From: a virus | Virus record (IMG/VR): IMGVR_UViG_3300010149_000139 | Span: 1 to 26,322 of that record | Reading direction: 5' to 3' (one strand) | DNA length: 26,322 nt | Part shown: piece by piece, positions 8,980-16,273 of the stretch | Position numbering within the stretch: the first letter of the stretch is position 1 | How the letters are laid out: each line of letters starts with the position of its first letter | Position numbers and translations under genes: made by a program | The notes under the pieces: model-generated | The model's input: only the letters and a program-made list of their open reading frames with translations | Database searches by the model: none | Told to the model about the DNA's origin: nothing

Positions 8980-10305
8980 GTGTTTTATATAATAGAAAAA
9001 AATAATAGCTTAGAAGCTATACAAAAGTTGATTAGGTTAGGATGTTATGTAGATATAATTCCAACTAATTTTAACTACCATCCAAAACTTACTTCAACAG
9101 TAGCAGTATACATAAAATTACTTCATTCAGATAAAGGTTATATAATTCCAATAGACCATAGTGAAGGACTCAACGTAGATAAAGACCGTGTCTATACTAT
9201 ACTATCCTCTGCAGAAAAACTATATACATTAAATAAAAAGGAATTACTATATCACTTTAATCTACAGGGTGCAATAGATCTCTCTCTGTTGTTTGCTATG
9301 AATAATTTCGATAGGCTAGAGTATAATAAACTTAATAAAACTGTTAATCCTTTTTATAGTAGGTATAAAGATACACCTACAGTAAATAAAATAATACCAA
9401 TCAGCAAACTATATGAATCATCAGAGAATATATATGAATCTATAAAAAGTGTGATAGAGTACGAAATACCATCTGGTTTTGACTTTTATAATAAGACTGC
9501 TACTAATGTATTTTTCTTACTAGAACAAACCGGAGTAGGTATAATTTACGATGCATTCAATAAAAACTTTAAACCTAAAAATCCCCTGTATAATACTTTA
9601 GATAATAAGTCATTAACGCAGTACAACCTATATAATGCTACCTCAAGACCTACTAATTCATTCAATAGTGTAAACTTCGCAGCAATTCCACATACTGAAG
9701 AGCATAGAAAATGTTTTAAGCCTGTAAATGATTATTTTGTAGAGTTTGACTTTGACGGATACCATTTAAGATTACTAGCAGAGCAAATTGAATATGAATT
9801 AACATCAGATTCAGCCCACAAGCAGCTAGCAAGACTTTATTTTAACAAAAAAGAAATTACTGATGACGAATACAAAGAAGCAAAGCAAATTAACTTTCAC
9901 GCAATTTATGGAAAAATACCCGACAAGTACTCTTTCCTTGAGATCTTTACAAGAATTGATGATTATATCAAAAAGTTATGGGAACGATACGAAAATGACG
10001 GAAAAATCTTGGCTCCAATTAGTAGAAAGCCTTTCACAACATCTCTCAAGAAAATGAATCCTCAGAAGTTAATGAACTATGTAATGCAATCTTTAGAAAC
10101 TTCGAGAAATGTAGTGATTTTAAAAGAATTACTAAAATACCTAAAAACTAAAAAAACAACTATAAGTCTATACACTTACGATTCTATTATTATGGATTTT
10201 AATAAAGAAGACGGGAAGGAAACACTTGAAAACATTAAATTGATTATGGAAGAAGGTGGCAAATACCCTGTCTCATTTAAGTACAGTAAAGACTTAAGTT
10301 TATGA
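8980..10305 (+). CDS. Family A DNA polymerase, polymerase domain only (441 aa, GTG start)
   Basis: The C-terminal half carries divergent family A motifs. Motif A is DFDGYHLRLLAE at residues 257-268, with catalytic Asp257. Motif B is KQINFHAIYG at 302-311, with Lys302, Phe306 and Tyr310 matching E. coli Pol I K758, F762 and Y766. Motif C is YTYDSI with Asp401. The Glu of the usual DYSQIE motif is replaced by His262, and the residue after the motif C Asp is Ser rather than Glu. The first 230 residues show no 3'-5' exonuclease motifs that I can recognise, so proofreading would have to come from another gene. An in-frame TAA directly precedes the GTG and the next in-frame ATG is about 107 codons downstream, so GTG is the likely start. 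AAAAGG and a GTTACA box lie just upstream. It heads the replication cluster. Confidence 0.8.
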   Translation: MFYIIEKNNSLEAIQKLIRLGCYVDIIPTNFNYHPKLTSTVAVYIKLLHSDKGYIIPIDHSEGLNVDKDRVYTILSSAEKLYTLNKKELLYHFNLQGAIDLSLLFAMNNFDRLEYNKLNKTVNPFYSRYKDTPTVNKIIPISKLYESSENIYESIKSVIEYEIPSGFDFYNKTATNVFFLLEQTGVGIIYDAFNKNFKPKNPLYNTLDNKSLTQYNLYNATSRPTNSFNSVNFAAIPHTEEHRKCFKPVNDYFVEFDFDGYHLRLLAEQIEYELTSDSAHKQLARLYFNKKEITDDEYKEAKQINFHAIYGKIPDKYSFLEIFTRIDDYIKKLWERYENDGKILAPISRKPFTTSLKKMNPQKLMNYVMQSLETSRNVVILKELLKYLKTKKTTISLYTYDSIIMDFNKEDGKETLENIKLIMEEGGKYPVSFKYSKDLSL

Positions 10306-10321
10306 TATTAACTTATATTTA
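10306..10321 (+). promoter_or_regulatory. TATTAACTTATATTTA motif before the 151-aa gene
   Basis: These 16 bases match 15 of 16 bases of the sequence at 13774-13789 upstream of the helicase gene. They begin directly after the polymerase stop codon and end only six bases before the next ATG. A TATTTATA octamer (10316-10323) overlaps the end. If this is a promoter, the transcript for the immediate gene would be leaderless or the target would be further downstream; an A/T-rich translation-start leader is the alternative. Confidence 0.3.
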
Positions 10322-10327
10322 TATAAA

Positions 10328-10783
10328 ATGACAAATGTTATAGAGAAGCGGTTCGATTACGATATAGAACCATTATGGATTAACGAAGATATGAGCAATA
10401 AATTATTTTGCACTTTTACTACAGAAGAAACTTTAGAACCTACATTAGAGGTAATAAAAGAGAAGTACTCTATAATGTACAATAAAATATTTGTACTTTA
10501 TTCAAAGAGTCAAGATGAGTATATATGTACGTACAACGTAGATTTTGCTAATATTTCAAACTTTATTGATAACACAATATTAGTTCATCGAAAGAAAGAA
10601 TCAAATACACTATACACTATCAACGCACTTAACACCCTTATTAAGGAGTTAAACGGCGGAAGATTAGACACCTCGTATAGAATTAACTGGTCAGATTACC
10701 GCAATTGCGTACTACTTACAAAAGGATCTGAACTAAAAAGAATTAATACTAAACTTTTTCGTATAATAGAGTTGGAAAACTAA
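10328..10783 (+). CDS. Hypothetical protein (151 aa) between DNA polymerase and SSB genes
   Basis: I cannot assign a family. The N-terminal 60 residues are mixed charged and aromatic. The C-terminal half has a distinctive run: TILVHRKKESNTLYTINALN, then a short helix with LNGGRLDTSYRI, a W-x-x-YRN step and LKRINTKLFRI near the end. The Arg/Lys/Asn-rich, partly amphipathic character could suit a nucleic-acid- or protein-binding role in replication, but no catalytic motif is visible. It is 22 bases after the polymerase gene and 55 bases before the SSB gene, so it most likely acts in DNA replication or its regulation. A RegA-like translational repressor was considered, but I see no sequence support for it. 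Confidence 0.6.
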   Translation: MTNVIEKRFDYDIEPLWINEDMSNKLFCTFTTEETLEPTLEVIKEKYSIMYNKIFVLYSKSQDEYICTYNVDFANISNFIDNTILVHRKKESNTLYTINALNTLIKELNGGRLDTSYRINWSDYRNCVLLTKGSELKRINTKLFRIIELEN

Positions 10784-10790
10784 ATTATTG

Positions 10791-10801
10791 TTCGTATATT
10801 A
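10791..10801 (+). promoter_or_regulatory. TTCGTATATTA motif upstream of the SSB gene
   Basis: The 11-base motif is repeated exactly at 23375-23385 before the microprotein/thioredoxin pair. It lies 37 bases upstream of the SSB start, a plausible distance for a -10 element with a short leader. A related TTCGTATAATA occurs about 30 bases earlier, inside the end of the preceding gene. The promoter role is inferred from recurrence and position. Confidence 0.4.
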
Positions 10802-10838
10802 GTATTAATAAATGTTTTAAATAATTAAATGTTACATT

Positions 10839-11642
10839 ATGGATATTAACGCAATCAAGGCAAAACTAGATGCCTTAAACTCTTCTGGTCAGGAGAGAGA
10901 GAAAACTGACTACTCCAAGATTTTTTGGAAACCTGAATTAGGAAAACAGACTATACGTTTAGTACCGTCTGCTTTCGATCCTGCTATGCCTTTTAAAGAG
11001 CTAAAGTTTCACTACGGTATTGGAAAATACCCAATGGTAGCTTTATCGAATTTCGGTAAGCAAGATCCAATTGAAGAGTTCGTAAAAGAACTTAAAAAGA
11101 CATCTGACAAAGACAATTGGTCTTTAGCAGGTAAAATTAATCCTAAGACTCGTATTTTTGCTCCTGTAGTTGTAAGAGGAGAAGAAGATAAAGGAGTACG
11201 TATATGGGGATTTGGTGTAACCATCTATAGAGCATTACTTGCCCTTATAGCAGATGAAGACATCGGCGATATTACAGACGTAATTAACGGATGGGATTTA
11301 GTTGTAGAACAAGTACAAGGTAATCCTTACCCTGAAACATCTGTTCGTATTAAGCCAAAACAAACTGCTTTATCAGATAATAACGATTTAGTAGATACAT
11401 GGTTAAAAACTCAACCTAACCCTACAGAGGTTCATACTCAGTACGATTATGAGTTTATTAAGAAACAACTTCAAAATTATCTTAACCCAGGTTCAGCAGA
11501 AGAAACAGCTCCTGCTAAAGCTACAAATGAAGATAAACTGCCAGAAAGCTTAGGTCAACAAAAAACAGACTTTACTTTGGAAACAGCTACGGCTGGCAAC
11601 AAGGACACAGTTAGTAAATTTGATGACTTATTTAATGAATAA
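10839..11642 (+). CDS. gp32-like single-stranded DNA-binding protein (267 aa)
   Basis: The N-terminus (MDINAIKAKLDALNSSG, residues 1-17) resembles the gp32 cooperativity region. An OB-fold-like core follows, with a KIFWKPELGKQTIRLVPS segment (residues 27-44), a HYGIGKYPMVAL strand, and KTRIFAPVVVRGEEDKGVRI (about 103-122). The C-terminus is a flexible Glu/Thr-rich linker ending in the acidic tail KFDDLFNE, which in gp32 recruits other replication proteins. The Cys/His zinc site of T4 gp32 is absent; the protein appears to contain no cysteine. Its stop codon overlaps the next start by one base (TAATG), coupling it to uvsX. A GTTACA box lies two bases before the ATG. It would coat single-stranded DNA at the fork and in recombination. 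Confidence 0.85.
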   Translation: MDINAIKAKLDALNSSGQEREKTDYSKIFWKPELGKQTIRLVPSAFDPAMPFKELKFHYGIGKYPMVALSNFGKQDPIEEFVKELKKTSDKDNWSLAGKINPKTRIFAPVVVRGEEDKGVRIWGFGVTIYRALLALIADEDIGDITDVINGWDLVVEQVQGNPYPETSVRIKPKQTALSDNNDLVDTWLKTQPNPTEVHTQYDYEFIKKQLQNYLNPGSAEETAPAKATNEDKLPESLGQQKTDFTLETATAGNKDTVSKFDDLFNE

Positions 11643-12715
11643 TGGCGAAGAAAAAAGAAGCAATACAAGCAAGAGCGACCGCTGCAGTACGCAAGTCGTT
11701 CAATTTATCTAATTTTAAAAAGAAGAAAGGTTTTTCTAATGCTTCTGTTAAGTTTAAAGAACAGAAATATATACCATTATCTAAAGCTTTTCAAGATATT
11801 ACCTCCTTGCCCGGTATTCCTACCGGTCATATCACTTTATTGCGTGGACATAGTGATACGGGCAAAACTACTGCCCTATTAGAAGCTGCGGTGAATGCTC
11901 AAAAAATGGGCATTCTCCCGGTTTTTATAATCACGGAGATGAAGTGGTCGTGGGAACATGCTAAAGAAATGGGACTTCAATTTGAAGAAGTAACTGACGC
12001 TAACGGTACAGTTACAGATTACGAAGGTCATTTCCTTTATGCTGACAGAGGACAATTAAATACTATCGAAGATGTAGCAGTTTATATTGCTGATCTTATG
12101 GACGAACAGGCTAAAGGTAACTTACCTTTTGATATGTGCTTCTTCTGGGATAGTATTGGCTCAGTACCTTGTGACTTATCAGTACGTTCTAATAAGAACA
12201 ATAATGAATGGAATGCAGGTGCTATGTCTACTCAATTTGGTAATAATCTCAATCAAAAGATTCTTTTATCACGTAAAGAAAACTCTCCGTATACTAATAC
12301 TTTAGTAGCTATCAATAAAGTCTGGACTATGAAACCAGAAAGTCCAATGGGACAGCCAAAGCTACAAAATAAAGGAGGGATGTCTATGTGGTACGATGCT
12401 ACCTTAGTTATTACATTTGGTAATATCACTAATCCTGGTACTTCAAAGATAAAAGCTATTAAAAATGGCATGCAAGTAGAATTTGCTAAACGTACTAACA
12501 TTCAGGTTGAAAAGAATCATATTGGTGGAGTTCAATCTAGAGGTAGAGTAGTTATGACAGCACATGGATTTATACCAGATGATAAGAGGGAGATTGATAA
12601 GTACAAAGATACTCATAAAGAACATTGGCTAAAATTAGTAGGTTCTATTGACTTTGATCTTATAGAAGAAGGAGATTTAGAAGAAACACCTATAACTCCT
12701 AACCTACTTGATTAA
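11642..12715 (+). CDS. uvsX: UvsX/RecA-like recombinase (357 aa)
   Basis: A Walker A motif GHSDTGKTT (residues 69-77) follows the typical LPGIPTGHITLLRG lead-in, and a Walker B-like strand ending in FFWDSIGS (167-174) is present. Further on is a DNA-binding-loop region with NNEWNAGAMS and a GGMSMWYDATLVITFG segment, the order seen in T4 UvsX. The N-terminal 35 residues are Lys-rich. The protein forms filaments on single-stranded DNA and catalyses strand exchange in ATP-dependent recombination, the route T4-like phages use to start replication. Both ends overlap neighbours by one base (TAATG at 11640-11644 and at 12713-12717), so SSB, UvsX and the exonuclease probably form one translationally coupled unit. 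Its length is close to that of T4 UvsX. Confidence 0.9.
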   Translation: MAKKKEAIQARATAAVRKSFNLSNFKKKKGFSNASVKFKEQKYIPLSKAFQDITSLPGIPTGHITLLRGHSDTGKTTALLEAAVNAQKMGILPVFIITEMKWSWEHAKEMGLQFEEVTDANGTVTDYEGHFLYADRGQLNTIEDVAVYIADLMDEQAKGNLPFDMCFFWDSIGSVPCDLSVRSNKNNNEWNAGAMSTQFGNNLNQKILLSRKENSPYTNTLVAINKVWTMKPESPMGQPKLQNKGGMSMWYDATLVITFGNITNPGTSKIKAIKNGMQVEFAKRTNIQVEKNHIGGVQSRGRVVMTAHGFIPDDKREIDKYKDTHKEHWLKLVGSIDFDLIEEGDLEETPITPNLLD

Positions 12716-13746
12716 TGGCGTACGATGACATTCTTAATAATTTAAAACAGACCCCACCCCGATCGCTAAATGATCATATACTGATTGTTGATGCTATGAA
12801 TATGCTCATTAGATCATTTTCATTACTCAAAGCGATGAACCCCGACGGCCACCACATCGGTGGCCTGGTTGGGTTTTTAAGGTCATTGGGGTATGTTACT
12901 AGAATATTTGATCCAACAAGAGTCATAGTAGTATGGGACGGTAAAGGCGGTTCTGCGAATCGTAAAAATATTGATCCTAACTACAAAGCTCAACGTGCTA
13001 CATCGAGAATTACCCATTGGGGGTTATATGATACTAAAGAACAAGAAACCGAAGCTCTTATCGGACAGCTTTATAGAGTCCAAGACTATTTAGAATGCTT
13101 ACCAGTTCATCAGATAGGAATGGAAAAATTAGAAGCTGATGATATTATAGCATATATAGCACAAAAAGCTTCTATATCTTCAGTAAAAAAATGTACTATA
13201 ATTTCTTCAGATAAAGACTTCTTACAATTAGTAGACGATACTATAGAGGTATATGCTCCAGTTAAGAAGAAAACATTTACTCAAGATAATATATTCGAGG
13301 AATTAAAAGTTCTTCCAGAGAATTATAATGTAGTTAAAGCATTACTAGGAGATAATTCAGATAATTTACCAGGAGTGAAAGGCTTAGGAATTAAAACAAT
13401 AATTTCAGAATTCCCTGAACTTCTAACTAACCCTAAGTCTAACTTACAGTATGTATATGATACATGTGCTTCCAAACTGGATGAAAAGAAAGTAAAGAAG
13501 ATATTTCCTAAAATTTTAACAGAGTGGGATAGAGTAGAGACTAATTTTACTTTAATGGATTTAAGTGTTTCTGATTTAGATGATAAAGAAAAAGAAATAG
13601 TTAATGAAACTATAAAAGCACCTATTCCCGATATACAGACTGGTGGATTCTTACATTTGTTAGGGTTAGATAAAATAGAGGGTATTACAAAGAATACTGA
13701 AGGTTGGTTAGAAAACTTTAGAGGTCTTACAACAGTAAAAAAATAG
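12715..13746 (+). CDS. rnh: 5'-3' exonuclease / RNase H of the FEN family (343 aa)
   Basis: The acidic metal-binding residues of the phage RNase H/FEN family are in place. They are Asp26 in ILIVDAMNM, Asp75 in VVWDG, Glu140-Asp142-Asp143 in LEADDI, Asp166 and Asp168 in SSDKDFL, and Asp213/Asp216 in GDNSDNLPGVKGLG, which also forms the helix-hairpin-helix DNA contact. The family removes RNA primers and flaps from lagging-strand fragments, complementing a polymerase that lacks its own 5' nuclease. The start overlaps the uvsX stop by one base. There is no Shine-Dalgarno sequence. A compact GC-rich inverted repeat lies within the first 160 bases (12847-12865). T4 RNase H is about 305 aa, so the length is normal. 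Confidence 0.88.
   Translation: MAYDDILNNLKQTPPRSLNDHILIVDAMNMLIRSFSLLKAMNPDGHHIGGLVGFLRSLGYVTRIFDPTRVIVVWDGKGGSANRKNIDPNYKAQRATSRITHWGLYDTKEQETEALIGQLYRVQDYLECLPVHQIGMEKLEADDIIAYIAQKASISSVKKCTIISSDKDFLQLVDDTIEVYAPVKKKTFTQDNIFEELKVLPENYNVVKALLGDNSDNLPGVKGLGIKTIISEFPELLTNPKSNLQYVYDTCASKLDEKKVKKIFPKILTEWDRVETNFTLMDLSVSDLDDKEKEIVNETIKAPIPDIQTGGFLHLLGLDKIEGITKNTEGWLENFRGLTTVKK
12847..12865 (+). other. GC-rich perfect hairpin inside the exonuclease gene
   Basis: GGCCACC (12847-12853) and GGTGGCC (12859-12865) form a perfect 7-bp stem around a 5-base loop ACATC. It stands out in this AT-rich sequence. It lies about 130 bases into the coding region and encodes Gly/His-rich residues around 45-50. 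No T-run follows, so it is not a terminator. It could slow ribosomes or act on transcript processing, or be accidental. Confidence 0.5.
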
Positions 13747-13773
13747 TAAAAAAAATGTATTCATCTAGTTGGT

Positions 13774-13789
13774 TATTAACTTATAATTA
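13774..13789 (+). promoter_or_regulatory. TATTAACTTATAATTA motif upstream of the helicase gene
   Basis: This matches 15 of 16 bases of the motif at 10306-10321. It contains the first of two ATTAACT copies spaced 11 bases apart (13775 and 13786), about one helical turn. It lies 25 bases before the helicase start, the same distance as the motif ahead of the polymerase. Candidate promoter element. Confidence 0.35.
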
Positions 13790-13814
13790 ACTATATTAAA
13801 TTAAAGGTTACAAT

Positions 13815-15161
13815 ATGACATTAAAATCGCTACAGCAATACGGGAAGGGGTTCCAACTTAAAGTTTTAGGTTCATTACTTACAGACAAAAAATTTCTTCT
13901 AAACGTTAGAGATGTATTAAGTGAAGATTACTTCGACGCTGATACCCACAAATGGATTATTAACCAAATTATGAACTATTTCGATAAGTATCATAATACG
14001 GTTACTATGGATGTACTTAAAGTTGAACTTCAGAAACTAGAAAACGAAGTACTTCAAGTAGCATTAAAAGAAGAACTTAGAAACTCATACGAAGCTTCTC
14101 AGGACGATTTAGATTATGTACAAGAAGAGTTTACTACTTTTTGTAAGAATCAAGAAATGAAACAAGCTATATTGAATTCCGCTGATTTACTTAAACAAGG
14201 CGATTTTGACGGAATAAGAAATATGGTGGAGAAAGCAATGAAAGCTGGTATGGATAAAAATATTGGACATGAATATAATAAAGATGTTGAAACTCGGTAT
14301 AGAGTTGATTACCGTCCTACTATTCCTACTCCTTGGCCTGTACTTAACGATGGAATTCAAGGAGGATTTGGACCTGGCGACCTGGCTATTGTGTTTGGTA
14401 ATCCTGGCGGTGGTAAGAGTTGGACTATGGTTGCTATTGCCGCTCATGCTGTTAAGCTTGGGTATAAGGTCAATTATTATACTCTTGAACTCGGGGAAGA
14501 CTATGTTGGTAAAAGATTTGACTGCTATTTTACAGGGTACTCTATTGATGAGGTTAATAAACACCGTAAAGAGGTTCAAACATATGTTGACGGGTTAAAA
14601 GGTAAGTTGATAGTTAAAGAATATGCACCTAAGAGTGCGACAGTAAATACCATTAAATCACACATTCAGAAATGTGTTGATATGGATCATAAACCTGATA
14701 TGGTAATTATAGATTATGTTGACTATTTAAGAGCTCCTTCAAGAGGTAAGTCTTTCGAAAGAAAAGATGAAATAGATGATGTATTTATTGCCACTAAAGG
14801 ATTAGCAAAAGAAATGAAAATTCCTATTCTTACACCATCGCAGGTAAATAGAATGGGTGCAAAAGATTCAGTTATTGAAGGAGATAAAGCAGCAGGCAGT
14901 TACGATAAAATGATGGTAGCAGATATGTGCTTTTCTCTTTCAAGACAAAAAGAAGATAAAGTACTAGGAACAGGAAGATGGCACGTAATGAAAAATAGGT
15001 ACGGACAAGACGGGATGACTTATAATTTAAAAATGGATACTAATAATGGCCATATAGATTTTGAAGGTAAAGCAGACCCAGAAGACTTAATACCTGAAAG
15101 TGGGGGACCTAACTTTACTTTGTCACGTGAGAGTATGGCACAGATTTTTGATAAAAAGTAG
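13815..15161 (+). CDS. Replicative DNA helicase, gp41/DnaB-like (448 aa)
   Basis: The N-terminal 140 residues form the helical DnaB-type domain (FQLKVLGSLLTDKKFLLNV, residues 13-31, then an acidic helix bundle). The C-terminal RecA-like motor has Walker A GNPGGGKSW (195-203) preceded by GGFGPGDLAIVF, and Walker B as MVIIDYVDYL (296-305). It ends with the arginine-rich region and sensor-like TPSQVNR segment typical of DnaB (about 339-345). It forms a hexameric ring that unwinds DNA at the fork, in T4 together with gp61 primase and the gp59 loader, neither of which is in the window. The ATG is preceded by AAAGG and a GTTACA box. A terminator follows 46 bases after the stop, making this the likely last gene of the replication unit. 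Confidence 0.9.
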   Translation: MTLKSLQQYGKGFQLKVLGSLLTDKKFLLNVRDVLSEDYFDADTHKWIINQIMNYFDKYHNTVTMDVLKVELQKLENEVLQVALKEELRNSYEASQDDLDYVQEEFTTFCKNQEMKQAILNSADLLKQGDFDGIRNMVEKAMKAGMDKNIGHEYNKDVETRYRVDYRPTIPTPWPVLNDGIQGGFGPGDLAIVFGNPGGGKSWTMVAIAAHAVKLGYKVNYYTLELGEDYVGKRFDCYFTGYSIDEVNKHRKEVQTYVDGLKGKLIVKEYAPKSATVNTIKSHIQKCVDMDHKPDMVIIDYVDYLRAPSRGKSFERKDEIDDVFIATKGLAKEMKIPILTPSQVNRMGAKDSVIEGDKAAGSYDKMMVADMCFSLSRQKEDKVLGTGRWHVMKNRYGQDGMTYNLKMDTNNGHIDFEGKADPEDLIPESGGPNFTLSRESMAQIFDKK

Positions 15162-15207
15162 AAATTTTTTAGTGATAAACCAAAATATATATGCTATTTA
15201 TCAAAGC

Positions 15208-15249
15208 GTCCTCGAGGAACTCAATTTAGATCACTCGAGGACTTTTCTG
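15208..15249 (+). terminator. Rho-independent-type terminator after the helicase gene
   Basis: GTCCTCGAG (15208-15216) pairs perfectly with CTCGAGGAC (15234-15242), a 9-bp GC-rich stem with a 17-base loop. TTTTCTGTC follows at once. It separates the helicase gene from nrdB and is the clearest terminator in the window. The T-tract is interrupted, so some read-through into nrdB/nrdA is possible. A GCTATTTAT box (15193-15201) lies just upstream of the stem. Confidence 0.75.
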
Positions 15250-15279
15250 TCTTATTAACAATTAAATATATAAAGATAT

Positions 15280-16263
15280 ATGAGCCTATTAGAAGAACGT
15301 ATTGTATACAAACCTTTTGAATATCCAAAAGCTTTTGACTATTGGATGAAACAACAACAAGCACATTGGTTACACACAGAAGTACCAATGTCACAAGATG
15401 TAAGCGATTGGGCTAGTAATTTAAAACCGCATGAAAAAAACGTAGTAGGTGGAATATTAAAAGGTTTTGCTCAAACGGAAACGATTGTAAATGATTACTG
15501 GTCTACATTAGTAACAAAATGGTTTAGAAAACCTGAAATTATTATGATGGGCACAACATTAGGCTCATCAGAAACTATACATGCAGAGGCTTATTCACTG
15601 TTAAACGAGCAGTTAGGGTTAGATAACTTTGCAGAATTTTTAGAAGATGAAGCTACAATGGCTAAGATAGAAAATCTTATGAATGTAAGAGATGGTCATG
15701 ATGGAACTCCTAACTGGCATGATAGAGCTAAATCTTTAGCAATTTTTTCTGCATTTACAGAAGGAGTAAATCTTTTTAGTTCATTTGCAGTTTTACTTTC
15801 TTTCAAAATGAGAAATCTTCTGAAAGGAGTAGGTCAAATAGTTGAATGGTCTGTAAGAGATGAAAGCTTACATTCAGAGGCAGGATGCTGGTTATTTAAG
15901 ACCTTAATGGAAGAACATCCAGAATTTAAAACACCTGAATTAATCAAAGATATCGAGGAAGCAGCAAAAGGAGCATTACAGTTAGAATTTGATTTTATTG
16001 ATAAAATTTTCGAAATGGGAGATCTAGAAAATTTATCTAAAGATGAACTTAAGAATTTTATTCGTCATAGAGTTAATACTAAGATGGGTGATTTAGGATT
16101 AAGTCCGATAGTACCATCTTCTGAAATAGATAAAGGTGCTTTGAAAACTATGAAATGGTTCGATGCAGTAATAGCAGGTAAACAGCAAACAGACTTTTTC
16201 GCAAACAGAGTTACAAATTATTCAAAAGGTCACATTGATTGGGACCCAGCATCAATGTTTTAA
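15280..16263 (+). CDS. nrdB: Class I ribonucleotide reductase, small (beta) subunit NrdB (327 aa)
   Basis: The protein holds the dimetal site that generates the radical used by NrdA to reduce ribonucleoside diphosphates. By alignment to E. coli NrdB the metal ligands are Glu98 and His101 (SSETIHAEAY), Glu161 (FTEGVNLF), and Glu195 and His198 (RDESLHSE). The radical tyrosine corresponds to Tyr105. The first ligand, Asp84 in E. coli, aligns with Glu67 in AQTETIV. The Tyr is kept, so this is not a classical Tyr-less Ic protein. The C-terminus is short and ends in WDPASMF, the tail that would bind NrdA. It is followed ten bases later by nrdA, the reverse of the usual nrdA-nrdB order. It lies downstream of the terminator, so it probably has its own promoter. 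Confidence 0.92.
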   Translation: MSLLEERIVYKPFEYPKAFDYWMKQQQAHWLHTEVPMSQDVSDWASNLKPHEKNVVGGILKGFAQTETIVNDYWSTLVTKWFRKPEIIMMGTTLGSSETIHAEAYSLLNEQLGLDNFAEFLEDEATMAKIENLMNVRDGHDGTPNWHDRAKSLAIFSAFTEGVNLFSSFAVLLSFKMRNLLKGVGQIVEWSVRDESLHSEAGCWLFKTLMEEHPEFKTPELIKDIEEAAKGALQLEFDFIDKIFEMGDLENLSKDELKNFIRHRVNTKMGDLGLSPIVPSSEIDKGALKTMKWFDAVIAGKQQTDFFANRVTNYSKGHIDWDPASMF

Positions 16264-16273
16264 AATAAAATTT

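Noticed and set aside
14187-14579. Minus-strand open frame of 130 codons opposite the helicase gene, and a + strand alternative frame at 14263-14598
   Set aside because: Both lie wholly inside the well-supported gp41-like gene, whose Walker motifs fall in the same region. Their products are low-complexity Ile/Leu/Ser-rich.
16235-16273. Upstream in-frame ATG as start of nrdA
   Set aside because: It lies inside the end of nrdB and adds 13 residues unlike any NrdA N-terminus. The ATG at 16274, ten bases after the nrdB stop, is the better start.
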